Source: Gigaspora margarita (Eukaryota > Glomeromycota > Glomeromycetes > Diversisporales > Gigasporaceae). From it: a DNA stretch of 64,000 nt. The notes beneath the pieces were generated by a model. That model worked only from the letters and a program-made list of their open reading frames with translations, searched no databases and was not told where the DNA came from. The stretch covers positions 134,519-198,518 of the forward strand of contig WTPW01001275.1 of the NCBI GenBank assembly GCA_009809945.1, in the 5' to 3' direction. Each line of letters starts with the position of its first letter. The stretch's first letter is position 1. Position numbers and translations under genes: made by a program. Positions 45,404 to 57,580 of the stretch are shown piece after piece.

Positions 45404-46047
45404 TTTTTAAATTTCTCAGCCATATCGCTGAGACAAATTTGTACTCTTTTTATTAAGATCTTTTAAACTATCCTTGTGCTAGCAGGGTACATGTGTTAAG
45501 TCCATCAATTGATGTCCTGGGTTTCTGGCCTCGCAGTGTAGGACTCATTTCCACCAGAAGCGAGTTCGCAGTTTTTTATCGCATGATCCGCTAGCTGGAT
45601 CATCCTAATTTTATTTCTAAATTACTTACAATTGAGTTATATCAGTTGACCTATTTGCATCCAGAGGATTTAACCAGATTTGGCCAAGTGTTCATCACAA
45701 TTCTTTACAACCAGAATATATTTAAAATATCTATTTACAACTGGAGGCTTTAACTGAAACTGTTCTAATTTTTCTTTAACCAAAATTTTGCCAGAAGTGT
45801 TCAACCTGTATTTGACCAGATTTTTACCAGAGGTATTCGTGACTTCTTAAGAACCTTTCATAAATGGTTTTTCTTAATATGGCTGTACCACCAATCACAG
45901 TCCTAGCATTCTAGTTTAGCGCATCTATCTCATGATTTCATATAGTTATTAAATTTGTCCTCTAGAAGGGCTTGAACTAGCAATCTTGCAACTAGAATAG
46001 TTAATGTCCTAGAAGCGCAACCACTATGCTATCGACCCATAGAACAT
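45404..46047 (-). mobile_element. tRNA-headed SINE, type 1 relative, minus strand
   Basis: On the minus strand the head GGGTCGATAGCATAGTGGTT has an A box, and CTAGTTCAAGCCC a good B box. The body shares GGTTAAATCCTCTGG with 47792-48473, and an A-tail reads as T/A-rich sequence at 45401-45412. ATTGTACAACTTTT occurs at both borders (45390-45403 and 46048-46061), a 14-bp target duplication. Confidence 0.8.
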
Positions 46048-46075
46048 ATTGTACAACTTTTAATTACTATATTTA

Positions 46076-46361
46076 GGGGACGTCTAAAGCGGAGGCAACT
46101 CATATTTAATAATTTTTTCAATTAACTTTAGGGTTAGGGCCATCCTATATTGGGGTTGAATTACGTTTTAGGTAAATATATATAAGCAAAATTGCCTTCC
46201 TGACATTTTTGATTAACACATCGAGGTAGGTTTAGACTACCGTTTTTTGTATTTTTCAGATTTTTGCTTTTATTTCTTGTTTTGCTTCTCTGGCGATCAT
46301 CAAAATTCTATAATTTGATTGGCTGTTGATAACATGATTTGCCTCCGCTTTAGACGTCCCC
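46076..46361. mobile_element. MITE with 23-bp perfect ends and TA duplication
   Basis: GGGGACGTCTAAAGCGGAGG with CAA (46076-46098) is exactly mirrored by 46339-46361, with TA on both sides (46074-46075 and 46362-46363). The 286-bp unit has no ORF. A Tc1-mariner or other TA-inserting family would fit. Confidence 0.85.
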
Positions 46362-46441
46362 TATATATAGTAATTATTTGCAATTAAAAGCTTATAAAAG
46401 AAAATAATATTTTTATGATAAAAACTATCCCTTAAAAGGTC

Positions 46442-47061
46442 TTGCAGGCAAATTTGCCTGCAATTTTGAAAATATTTAAGGTTTTTTTAAATAAAACAAC
46501 AAATAAATAATTTGGAAATTTTCTATTTATATAATATATTATTTGAAATATATTTTATAAACTTTATTATAAAAATTTTTTAAAATTATTAAATAACTTT
46601 TAATTAATTAAAGTTCAAAATTTGTATAGTTTTAGAATTTACTATTAAAATTTTTTTATATTTTCTAAAATTTTATATGTTTCCAAAGCTAAAAAAATTT
46701 TTGCTCTTAAGACAAGTACTAATTTTTACAAGTAAATCATAAAACTTGTAATAATAAAAATTGTATCCTTTATATAATCTATAAAGTTGTATTAAAAACA
46801 ATAGATCTAAAATTAATATTTAAAGAGTTCACCAAAAAGGTTTAAAATAATTTTTTAATTAAAAAATTTTTAAAAATTTGTATATTTTGGGCTTATAAGC
46901 AACTACAATTTATTTTCTTATAATTTAAATACAAAATAGCAAAAATATAATCTTTTTTTTCAAATATTATTGTCTAAAATTTTATTTAAATATTTTAAAT
47001 ATTTAAAAAACTAATTCAAAAAAAGGTTTATAGAAAAAATTGCAGGCAAATTTGCCTGCAA
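46442..47061. mobile_element. element bounded by identical 22-bp palindromes
   Basis: A perfect 22-bp palindrome, TTGCAGGCAAAT followed by its mirror half, occurs at 46442-46463 and again at 47040-47061. Just outside, CCCTTAAA (46429-46436) is mirrored by TTTAAGGG (47072-47079), so the true ends may be about 46428-47080. The interior is very AT-rich with no ORF. Confidence 0.65.
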
Positions 47062-47218
47062 TTACTTACTATTTAAGGGAAGTGCAATAAATTACGTGAT
47101 TAGGGTTTACATAGGTCCTGACCCTGTGATAAGGCTGTTGACCAATCAAATTTTATAAAACTCAAAAACAACTTTGATCTGAAAATAAGCTTCACCACAA
47201 TCGATAAAAGTCACTATA

Positions 47219-47535
47219 TAGTAAAGTCTATATTTTATTAAGCAAATTGATTAAAATTGCTTAAGTAAACTTATTCAAAAGGTCAAAATACACTAACTAC
47301 AAAATTTTTATAAGTATTAGAAAATTTTTTATTAATTGACTTTTGATTTTTACATTCGATAGAAAAATTAAAATTTTTTTTAAAAAATATATTTGACGAA
47401 CATAATAATTAAAAGTTAAATAATAAAATTTTTTTAATTTTAATAAAAATTTTAGAGTATGTGTATTTTGGTCATTCAAAAAAGTTTACTTAATCAATAA
47501 TTATTGATTAATATAGTAGAATTTAGACTTTACTA
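47219..47535. mobile_element. MITE-like inverted repeat
   Basis: TAGTAAAGTCTA (47219-47230) is mirrored at 47524-47535, and further in GTAAACTTATTC, CAAAATACAC words are mirrored by GTGTATTTTGG and AAAGTTTACTTAA, giving arms of over 100 bp with gaps. TA at both ends. No ORF. Confidence 0.7.
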
Positions 47536-47791
47536 TGTAGCAACTATCTGTAATTAACTAATAATTGATTTTGCTTCAATATTATTAGCTGTTTATACAT
47601 ATATATATAGGACGTGATAGATGGGTGACCCTCCTCCCCCTAGAAAATTACGTAATTTACTGCACTTTTCTAAGAGATAATAATTTTTAATAACAATAAA
47701 TTTCAAATATTTTTTTATATAATAAAACTTATAAATTATAAAATTCATTAATAATTTTATAATATACAAAATTTTGGAAAGTATATATAGT

Positions 47792-48473
47792 CCTGCAGGC
47801 TGATAGTGTAGTGGTTGTACTTCCAGAACATTAGCAGATTTAAACGTAAGGTCACTAGTTCAAGTCCTATAGAAAATAGAGTTGCTATATAAGATCATAG
47901 AATGGATTACTTGAACTAAATCATTAGGACCACAGTTGGATAGCTTAGCCACATTGCTGTTGTGTTTCCTGTTGTTGTGTTTCTTGTCTAGTAGTAAAAT
48001 TTGGTCAGTTCTGGTTAAATCCTCTGGTAGTAAATAGGTCAATTGGATTTTACCTGAAACGGAAGGACAACTTTTCTAGAATGAATTGGATAGAACGTGT
48101 AATAGTCTGCCCTAACAGGGTAGTTTGTAGATATTTGCCTCAGGAAAGAAAAGTTCTGAAAGAATCAAAATGGGTTAGGAGCTGAAGACACTACCAGGTA
48201 CCTCTGATTGGGTATGAAAAAATTTAAGAAGAGTTCTGGTTAAATTCTCCAGTAGTAAATAGGTTAGCTAGAAAACCAGTTGGGACAATAAATAAAAGAT
48301 AGTTTAGTACTAGTTAGCCATGATAGAAATAGTAATAGATGCATATATATAGATCATTACAAAAATATATAAAATGTAAAGACCTTGTATAATAGGAAGG
48401 TCCTATTAAATTTAATAAAAGAGGCATATGCTACTTCTGGGTAGTTTTCAGAAGGAAAACATAAAAAAAAAAA
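47792..48473 (+). mobile_element. tRNA-headed SINE, type 1
   Basis: CCTGCAGGCTGATAGTGTAG starts the head; the A box TAGTGTAGTGGTTG and B box CTAGTTCAAGTCC are better preserved than in the copy at 22618. The body matches that copy (for example AGGTACCTCTGATTGG, AGTTCTGGTTAAAT) and ends in an A-run at 48462-48473. A short target duplication (AAGTATAT-like) is uncertain. Confidence 0.8.
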
Positions 48474-48578
48474 GTGTATTACAGGTAGTATATTAAAATT
48501 TTAAAAAATAAATAGAAATAAAAAAGCTTTTTTTAAATAAATTAATTATTAATTTTAAAATAAATTTAATAGAATTAA

Positions 48579-49071
48579 GAGTAGAGGGTATATTGATCAT
48601 TTTTCATATGATCTTAGTGTCACAATATGATTGTTACAAAAAATAGAAATATGCTACTAATAAAACTTTTTACTATTACAATTAATCTTTATCAAAATTT
48701 TGTAGTAAATAGATTAGATTATGTTCCTTATAGTAATAAAAATTTTAACAAATAAAAAATTTAAAATAAATATACTTGTATATATTGTAAAGTTTCTGGG
48801 AAGCCTCCAAATTTTCTGGAGTTATACAAGATTATTAATTAAATATCATATGATTATTATATGACAAAATAATATCTAACTTTAAATACATGTATTTTGA
48901 TAAATATCTATACAATTTTGATGATTTTACTACTATTAGAATCAAAAAACCTATTCTACAAATTTTAATTAATTTTTAAAAACATTTTACATAATAAAAT
49001 ATTTTTTAATATTCAAAAGAAAAAATAGTGACACATAAATTATATAAAAAATGATTAACATACCCCCTACC
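48579..49071. mobile_element. MITE with TTAA duplication (piggyBac-like)
   Basis: TTAA at 48575-48578 and 49072-49075 borders inverted ends: GAGTAGAGGGTATATTGATC at the left, mirrored by TGATTAACATACCCCCTACC at the right, and GTGTCAC/GTGACAC further in. TTAA target sites are typical of piggyBac. No transposase inside. Confidence 0.7.
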
Positions 49072-49075
49072 TTAA

Positions 49076-51103
49076 ACTAGAATATTAAATAAATGGGAGA
49101 ATTTATACAACGCAGATGCGATGTTGTCGCATCTGTTGCAGATCATAAGATCACATGTAACATAAATCAAAACAACTAAAAATAACCTATTTTTTGTTGG
49201 TTAGGGTTAGGGTGAGCTAAGAGTAGTGTGTAGGCGGGAGGAGGGGTGTTTTATAGTAAAATTTTGCAAGGAATTTTTTTTGCTAAAACTCGAAGAGTAG
49301 TTTCATATACTTAATATTGAGTTATGACCGATTTTTGACAAACGAACGTTTTGTTTTGAAATTTTCTAATCGCACTACATTAAAAGTGATTTAAATTTTG
49401 ATTGGTCGATCATGTAAAAGCGACATATAAGTTATGTCGCACTATGCGATGAATAAATGTACTCTAAATAAATATTGTTGCTAAAATTTATTTAAATTTA
49501 TAATTTTTTGGATTTTTTATGAGTTTTTAAAACTGTACTACTGGTAGTACAAAGAGTGTGCTGCCATCCATTAACTAAAAACTTGGAGGTCCTATCACTA
49601 AAGATAAGTAAGACCATCTGAAATTGATTCTTCAGTTAATATCACTAATGGCCTCCTGGCAAAATAAACATATAAAAAAATTATAAATCAAATTCAATAT
49701 AGAATATACTTATTTAATTATTAAATAATGACATATATTAAATTTGATTTATTACTATATAGTACAAAGTTTGGTTGCAAGGTATATTTTAACTATATAG
49801 TACGTATGTATATATAGTACAAGAAATCTAAAAACTATAATTAACCCATATCTACATCTCAATAAAATATATTTTATTAAAGTCAATAATTTAATAAATA
49901 AATAGCTATGTGATGGATAATAAATTGTATAAATGCAAAATAATACCTAGAGGCATTGTTTGAATAATAGCTATGATTAAGCTTAATTCAATCAAAATGC
50001 AGAATTATACTTTTGGAAATCATTTTGGAAAGTCTAATTAAGAAATATTGAATAACCAATATAGAGTTAGGCCTCACAAAGTTGATTTTTCATTTTGCAT
50101 TAATGGATTTCAAAATTTGGAATAGATAAGCAGTTTTTTTAATTAATTGCAAATAGAATAATGTATGCTACTAATCTAAAAAAATAAAGTGATAGAAGAT
50201 TGAAAATTATATAAAAATACACAATGGTATTATGTTAGCAATTTGGGTAAAAGGCTTCAAAAAAGATGCAAAGCGTATTTTTTGTTACTTAGCCCACTTT
50301 TAACATATGACAATAAAATACATATATAGAATTTTGTATTGCTAGTTATATAATATGCAAATATCTGTTTAGATACTTTCCTAAAATTCTAAAACACCTG
50401 GCATGTTCAGTTATTAATCTTTTACAACATGCAAGTATTTCATACACCAGCTATCTATATAAGTAGATCAAAACCAAGCCAAGTGGTAGGTGGGTGAGTG
50501 GATACTTACTCAACTATTCTTATTCCTTACTCATATATTATACATATTCAACTTTTAACTATTATCAAATACTTAAAACTTATCCACAAAGATGAAATTA
50601 ATTTTTAAAAAATTTGAAATTTCTCTGTTATTTTAAACCAGTTGAAAATTTTAAGATCATATATCTTTAGTCTAGCATTATATTAACAATTTGAATTATT
50701 TTTTTCTAAAATTTTAATAATTATCCTGGTGTTTTTTTATTCTTATTGTGCATGTCTTCATTACCAAAGTTTAGTATTACATTGACCATTCGAGTTGCCT
50801 TTTTTAGCAAATTTCAAATAATACTCAAAGCCTTTTTTTATCCTTGTTTGTGCTCATACCTTTATCATAGTAGAGTCCTGTTCATATGAATTGCCTCTTT
50901 TAGCAAAGTTCAAATAATATTCAATTGCATTATTTTATTTTTAAGTTGTTCTTTCTATTGTCTTTATAGTCTAAAAGCAATAGCACTAGCAACAACATCT
51001 ACAAGAACAACCAAAGTTCACAAGCATTAGTTCAAGTATCAAAACAATATACTACAAAAATTCAAAGTAATAGTACTATTCACTTAAACAGAAAGTACAA
51101 TTA
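49076..51103. other. long gene-free stretch
   Basis: Around 49093-49460 fragments such as GATGTTGTCGCATCTG and TTTTGCAAGGAA recall sequence at 11.1 kb and the Mutator-like arms at 22.2 kb, so a decayed relative may lie here. A ~35-bp unit (GTTGCCTTTTTTAGCAAATT onward) is repeated at 50791-50826 and 50888-50923. No gene. Confidence 0.4.
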
Positions 51104-51111
51104 TAGTGACT

Positions 51112-51345
51112 CAGTGTCTGAAATTGGGTTGCGGAGTCTGCGGAATGCAACAAATTTTAAATTTCCGCAACCAAAATCTGAAGTGTATATGCAAATTCCG
51201 CACATAAATTTGCAAACTTTACTAATAAATTTCTATTAAATGCTTATGTGCGCAACTAAATTTTTATAAATTTTTATAATCCGCAACTATTTTTTTTTAT
51301 TTGGTTGCAGCCCGCAACAAATTTAAAATTGAATTTCAGACACTG
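51112..51345. mobile_element. hAT-like MITE with exact 8-bp duplication
   Basis: CAGTGTCTGAAATT at the left is mirrored by AATTTCAGACACTG at the right, and TAGTGACT flanks both sides (51104-51111 and 51346-51353). Internal CCGCAAC/GTTGCGG words recur subterminally. 234 bp, no ORF. Confidence 0.9.
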
Positions 51346-51353
51346 TAGTGACT

Positions 51354-53058
51354 GATTGATGTTATACAAGTATTTATATAGATTTCTGTGCTTAAAATAT
51401 AAATTATATTTACCTATTGCATAAAATATTTAATATCTCTTTGATAAGTTTTTGTTTTGATTAAAGTGCCTGACAAATACTATAAAAATGTCTTTTTATT
51501 ATTGTTTTTTAGAATTGCACTAACTAAATATAGAGAAAAAGATCTAGATTATAAATTTTAATTGTATATCTGATATCTATAAGCTTGCTAAAGCAGCTAC
51601 CTTAAAGAATACTAATAATTAATATTACTGTTGCAGCATATAATTGATTGATTAATTGATAAAGCCTGAGTTGTAAGTAGTACTATAGATTAGGTTTGGG
51701 TAGAGTGAAATCTGCAATAAAATTGTAGTCTTGGATAATATAGGTTTTCATCTATATTAGCAAAATCAATATATGAAATCTTTTGAAAGAAATTGCATGC
51801 TAAAATTTTTCGAAAGAATTGTGATTGACATGCTATCTTTTGAAAGAATTGACAATTTTTTAGAAGATTCCGGCATGCATTTCTTTTAAAATATTTCAAA
51901 AGAAATTTCAAAATATTTTGAAATATATTGTGAAATATTGCGAAATAGAACAAATAAAAACAATGCAATCCCATATTTAATTATTCCCCTTTGGGGTCGC
52001 AAGAGACAATATTTTGTATATTATTGCAATATTTCACAATATTTCACAAAATTTTCAAAATTTTTTAAAAAAATAAATAAATAATATACATATTCACATA
52101 ATTACTTTTTTGCAAATTTTTGAACATTTTCACAGGTTTTCGCAATTTAATATAAAATTTTATATTTTTTATTATTATTATACATTATATATTTTAAATT
52201 TATTTTAAAAATTTTTTTTTTCTACTTAGACAGTCTCGTAGTCAACTTTATTAGAATATATTTAAATGCAGAATTCAGAAATTACATCATTCTAATCTAT
52301 AAGCCCTACATCACCTTGCTCTATTTTTCAAGAATACAATATGCGACCTGCTGCACTAATCTGATAAAACAAATAAAGTTTGCTATTAATATTAGAAGGC
52401 GTTGTCAGATAGGCTAAATTAAAACCTTCTTCTCCATGCTTCTTGAGTAAAGAAAATTTGGAAAAAAAACCAATATAAAGAAAGAAAAAAAAAAGGGGAA
52501 AAATAAATGGGAAAAAACATACACTACCTAAGTGAAGACCAAAGTAAAGGAAAACAAATATCAAATGAAAAGAATGAAGAAAAAGGCAAAAATCAGGCTG
52601 TCGACAATGCTAATTTTGCCAGAAGCTATTTTAAAAATTATATGAAATCTCGCAATAAATTGCCTAATATCATATGTACAGCAAAAACATATAGAAAAAA
52701 GCTGGTAGAATATATATAAAAAGAAAAGAAAACTACGGCTAATGGAAGGTTCTAGAAAGAAATTTCATTTTGCGTTTATCTCCAAACTATCCACATCCTG
52801 ACTTTTACTTGTGACTTGATCCAATTCGGAAGCCGCATTCCCAAAATAGAAGAGTAAACAATGCTAATCTTTTGGAGTGGGTAAACCAAATCGCCCACTT
52901 TTGTCAAAATTTTGAAAGCCAAAGGAGTGTCAAGGGAAAGTACCAAAGTAAAAGGACTTTGAAAGAGTTACGCTATATAGAATAAAATATCTAACCAAGT
53001 GTTTACTTCTGTTTTCACATCCATAAAACTTGACAAAGCTCCAGGTTGTCATGCCTAC
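51354..53058. other. gene-free stretch with TTCAAAATATTTTG patch
   Basis: At 51885-52060 the words AAATATTTTGAAATATATTG and AATATTGCGAAAT recur; the same vocabulary reappears at 55080-55250, so both may be copies of one AT-rich repeat. A 70-codon ATG frame at 52507-52719 is Lys/Asn-rich without a motif, and I do not call it a gene. Confidence 0.4.
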
Positions 53059-53060
53059 TA

Positions 53061-53586
53061 GGGGGCATCCATAAATAACGTTATGTACCCCTACATAGTA
53101 GCTCTTGACCCCCCTACTATATAAAAAAATTTTAAAAATCTGTATGTTTATATATATAATTTTACAAAAACTCGAATATATTATGAGCCAGTGGTCCAAT
53201 CTGGATGATTTTGGTACTATTCGATTCGTCTCTATGAGACGAATCCAATGGTGCCAAAATTGTTTCATTTGGATCACTGGATCACGTTTTATTAACGAAA
53301 TACTATTGATTTTATAGTAATTTTATAAGAAAACATAATAACCAATAGTATTTCGTTAATAAAACGTGATCAAGTGATCCAAATCAAATGAAACTAGTAC
53401 AATTCGAATCCTCTCCTCGAGACGATTCGACTGATACCAAAAGCATCCAATTTGGACCACTGGATCAAGTTTTAAACAAATTTTTATAAAAAAATTGCGT
53501 TATGTTGGGGGGACCCCCTACATATTGCAAAATCGTTATATTTTGGGGGACCCCCCTCAAGCATAACGTAATTTATGGATGCCCCC
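53061..53586. mobile_element. foldback MITE with 25-bp ends and TA duplication
   Basis: GGGGGCATCCATAAATAACG with TTATG (53061-53085) is mirrored at 53562-53586 with one mismatch; TA flanks both sides. Most of the 526 bp is an inverted repeat: CCACTGGATCA, ATTTCGTTAATAAAACGTGA and a TCGTCTC..GAGACGA hairpin occur in both arms. A left-end fragment of a second copy is at 55504-55625. The G-run ends recall ISL2EU-like or other GGGG-ended families, which I cannot confirm. Confidence 0.85.
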
Positions 53587-53595
53587 TACCTCTTT

Positions 53596-53660
53596 GCTTA
53601 GTAGCACTAGAGTCTTCTGCTTGGAAGCTTCTCTCATAAGGGTTCGATTCTCTTTTAACT
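53596..53660 (+). ncRNA. tRNA-like fragment, possibly a SINE head
   Basis: TTAGTAGCACTAGAG could be an A box and AAGGGTTCGATTCTC is a good B box, 43 bp apart. No acceptor stem pairs convincingly and no anticodon arm is clear, so a functional tRNA is unlikely. Confidence 0.3.
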
Positions 53661-54185
53661 CTATTTCAGCTACAACCAAACATACGATAATTAGCCTTGA
53701 GTCCTAGCTGCTTCTAGTAGAGTTTTTTGCATATTAAATATGTTAACTATAGAGTTTTCGTAGGTTAGGGTTCTTGAAATTTTGGTACAAGGATCGTTGG
53801 AAAGAGTTTTTTATTCAATGATTTATTTTAAATTAAATATATATTTTTTTTAATATTTCATATTTTATTATATATTATTATACAAAAAAAATGAAAAAAT
53901 AATAAAAAAAAATAAACTCAAAAAAAAAAAAATCAAAAACGAAAATGAAAAAAAAATAGTATTTAAAATACTTTTGCACTTTGTCGCATATAATTCTATA
54001 AAAAACTAGCTCTACACGTTTATATTCGCTCACTCCTAGTTAGCTATTATTTGCTTTTTACTATTGTTTTGCTTTAGCTATTTCTTTTGTTTTGGCTATT
54101 CTCTTCATTTTGCGCTTTTTTTTAAATACTTTTTAAAAATAGTAGAGAAGTGAAAAAATTAAAAAACACTTCTCAAAAGTATTGG
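53661..54185. other. gene-free stretch with A-runs
   Basis: Nothing supportable was seen beyond poly-A patches (53880-53960). Confidence 0.5.
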
Positions 54186-54795
54186 TATTCTTGCAAATTA
54201 CTAGAAAAATCTTGTTTGTTCTTGCAAAGTGCTGGAGAAGTTAAAGTTGGTGTTCTTGTAAAGTGCTAGAAAAGTTAGATTATTTTCTTGCAAAGTGCCA
54301 AAAAGTCAGGAATTTAAAATAAAAATTAAAAAATAAGTAAAAAAAACAAATAAAAAAACAAAAAACTGAATAAAAAAAATAAAAAAGCCCAAATTTCCAT
54401 TTCTCTAACAATTCAGAATTGCCAGAAGCCAAATTAATGTTCGCAAAATGCAAAAAAGTCTGGGCTAGTTTTCTTCAAAGTGCCAGGAAGTAAGAGTTGT
54501 GTTCTCGCAAAGTGCCAGAATAAAATAAATTAATAAAAAAAATTTTTTAAAAAAAAACAAAAACAATAAAAATAAATATTAAACGAAAGCAAAACTTGCA
54601 AAAAACTTGTGAAAACTTGCAGAAACTTGTGCTCATATTTCTCTAAAGATTGTTATTGAAAATTTAGAAATTGTTGTTAATGTTCTTGCAAAGTGTCAGA
54701 AGTCTGAGTTGGCTTGCAAAATCAACTTGGTGTTCTTGCAAAGTGCTGAAAAGTTGTTGGTTTTCTTTCAAAGAGTGGTGTTCTTGTAAAGTGTA
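54186..54795. repeat. dispersed ~20-bp repeat TTCTTGCAAAGTGCCAGAA
   Basis: About ten variants of TTCTTGCAAAGTGCYAGAA appear at irregular spacing (near 54191, 54222, 54252, 54285, 54440, 54472, 54502, 54682, 54733 and 54778), often preceded by GTTGGTG. The order is head-to-tail on one strand with AT-rich spacers of 10-150 bp. No coding function is evident. Confidence 0.7.
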
Positions 54796-55503
54796 AAAAA
54801 AATAAATAAATAAAAAAAAAAACAAAACATAAAACAAAACCAAAAAAAAACAAAATGAAACTAAAAAACAATATAAACAAAGTAAAAGGAAAAAAACAAA
54901 ACAAAACAAAAAAAAACAATGTAGAAGATCTAATTTATAAACAAAAGATCTAATCTGCTTTGAAATACAGAATTTGTAGATTAATTTTGATAGATCATAC
55001 AAAATTTCGAAGTATTTCGAAAATATAGTCAAGTGTGTCCTTGGTTTGATCCAGGTTACAGATCTACTGATCCAGCTTAGTTCACAGGTCTAAAACATTT
55101 TGAAATTATTTCAAATTATTTCAAACCAAAATATTTTGAAAAATATTTTGAATCCACTTTTGAAATATTTCAAAAACTTTTTCAAAATATTTTGAAACCT
55201 GAAATATTTTGAAATATATTGCGAAATATTTCGAAATATATTGCGATATGCAAGGTCTTTCAAAAGATTTTACATGTTTGCAAGATGTTTCAAAAGATTT
55301 CACTACTAAATTTGCTGATGTAGTATATTGCTTCAGGATAATTCTATACTAGCTAAAAATTTTATTATCAAATCTACATTTTTATTATTAAACAATAAAT
55401 TTTGCTAATACAAAATATAACTATCCAAATCAGAATTATTCAACATTTCTAAAATAGTAATTCCCAAAAGTGTAATTTCAAATTTTGATTGAATTAAGCT
55501 TAA
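54796..55503. other. gene-free stretch
   Basis: An A-rich tract (54790-54920), then the AAATATTTTGAAATA patch (55080-55250) related to 51.9 kb. Frames here on the minus strand are Phe/Leu runs from homopolymers. Confidence 0.5.
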
Positions 55504-55625
55504 GGAGGCATTCATAAATAATGTAATGTACCCTACATAGTAGCTCTTAACCCCCCTCCTAGACCATATAAAAAAAAATTTTAAAAATTCATATGTTTAT
55601 ATATAAAATTTTACAAAAACTTGGA
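55504..55625 (+). mobile_element. left-end fragment of the GGGGGCATCCATAAAT MITE
   Basis: GGAGGCATTCATAAATAATG through CTACATAGTAGCTCTTAACC matches 53061-53175 with substitutions. The right end is absent, so the copy is truncated. Confidence 0.75.
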
Positions 55626-57580
55626 CTTCAATTTGTAAATTTGCTATCTTAATTCTTAAAGTTTTATTTATATCTAAAGCTATACAATTGTAGTTTCATT
55701 TTGATATCTTGCTTATAAGAAATCTACTAGTATATTGTTTTATATTTTATTAAGCTTTGCTTTTAAATTCTTTACTTTATTCTCTAGATAATTTATTTGA
55801 AAAGAAACTGAATCTTTTTTTGTTTTTTTATTAGGCTATAGTTTTTATAGTAAAACCTCTAGTTGTAGCAAAAGGCTATTAGAAAAGATATTTTTTATGC
55901 ACAATTCTTAAAAAGAGAAAAAGAAAGTATATAAAAAAAAATAAAATAACAATACTTTAAAAAAAATATCTGCTGGGCTTCATATTTATCCAAAGATAAA
56001 TGTTAAAGTTTTTCTTTAATTACTAATGGTCTTTTACCCTCAAGAACAAAGAGGACCAAAAGTAATAGATCAATCTGTACAGAAAGCAGGTGCTAAGCTC
56101 CTATTAACTAGAATTAATATATAACAATTAGCATTAATGATTTCATCTAACAACTATAATCTGTTTTATGATAAAATAACATCTATTTGTTTAAAATATT
56201 TTTTGATTTTTGGTTCATATTACTAGTAAAATTTTTCAAATTACCAGAATAATTCTATTAAATATTGCTTTTAAGTGACATCTTAAAATAAAAAACAAAC
56301 AACAATTTGTAATTAATTATGTTTATATTTAATTGTTTTACTTAGAGTACTACTATTGATTATTTAATATGATCACATGATCTCACAGACCTACTGGTCC
56401 ATAATATTATATTATATTAAAGGTATTTATTTGAGTATTACACTTACAAAAAAAAAGTATCAAAAGTGAACAAATTCACATATTTGAAGTTTGAAACACA
56501 AAACTAGTAATTTGTTTAATTAGATTGTTAAAAATGTTTACATAATATGGATATAAATTTGGCAAAATTAAAATACAAATTTGAAATGTAAATGTTGGCA
56601 AAATTAGAGACTAGTTTGGTTAATTAAAATACAAATTTTGTATAAAAACAAATTTTGAAAAAACAATTATTATTGAATATTATGTAACTTTGTTTAAAAT
56701 CTTATCCAAAACAAACTTTGAACAAACTATTTAAAATCAACCTAATTTTTTATTTTCATTATAGAATTAAAATAAAAAAATTTTCAGTGATTTTAAATTA
56801 CATAGTATCTTCAAAAATTTTTTTATTGATTTATAAAATTAAACCAAAAAAATTATTTTGTATGAAGTTATGCCCAGAATTAAATTTTATTTTAATTTTG
56901 TCTAATATTGTGCCTAATTTCATTTTGAATTTTACTTTTATACTAATTTTGCCTTAATTTTGCAAGAAATTAAAATTTAAATTTAATTTTTAGCATTTAA
57001 ATCAACTAAAGAATGCCCCAATTAGAGTGTTCAAAACAGAGTATCCAAAATTCAAATTATGTGTACTAAAAGTAAATATATACTAGTAAGGCCATAAAAT
57101 TTAATTACTTGGTTTTCATAATATGAAACTTTTTATTTGACCCAGCCGGCTGGCTTTTTTTTTAACTTTATATATAAAATTCTATAAAATTATAAAAAAA
57201 TTTTTTTTTTAAATTCTACCCAGTTATTAAAACATATAAAAAAATTTTATAAAAGTTTCCAAATTTTGATCTAGCCAGGTTATAAAAACCAATTAATTAA
57301 TTTGTATAGCCTAATAGTGGTAATTGAAAAGTTTCAAATATCTGATAAATGAATTGAAATTTTTACCTTATACAATTGACATTATATAATTGGATATAAA
57401 TAAATTTGATAAATTTAAAATTCTTGAGAGTAATTTAATTAACAAAATATTTTTCTAAAATAATCTTAAATATTTATGAATGAAAGAATACATATTTAAA
57501 AACAATCTCCAAAAACTTTTAATTGTTATATTGATTAGTTGTTTTACATTAATTATTATTAATTCAGAATTATAATTAAG
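55626..57580. other. long gene-free stretch
   Basis: Very AT-rich; short Ile/Phe/Asn-rich frames only. Words such as TTTGCCCAGAATTAAAT-like (56640-56950) resemble the ATTCTGCCC words inside the MITE at 28071 but no boundaries can be set. Confidence 0.45.

Noticed and set aside
45470..45600. rRNA or other structural RNA, because it is G+C-richer
   Set aside because: The segment is the internal body of the minus-strand SINE bounded by target duplications.
52507..52719. 70-codon Lys/Asn-rich ATG frame
   Set aside because: Composition follows the A-rich DNA, there is no motif or repeat support, and an equally long frame runs on the opposite strand.
54664..55032. Phe/Leu-rich 122-codon minus-strand frame resembling a membrane protein
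   Set aside because: It is produced by poly-A/C homopolymer runs on the plus strand and two overlapping frames look alike.
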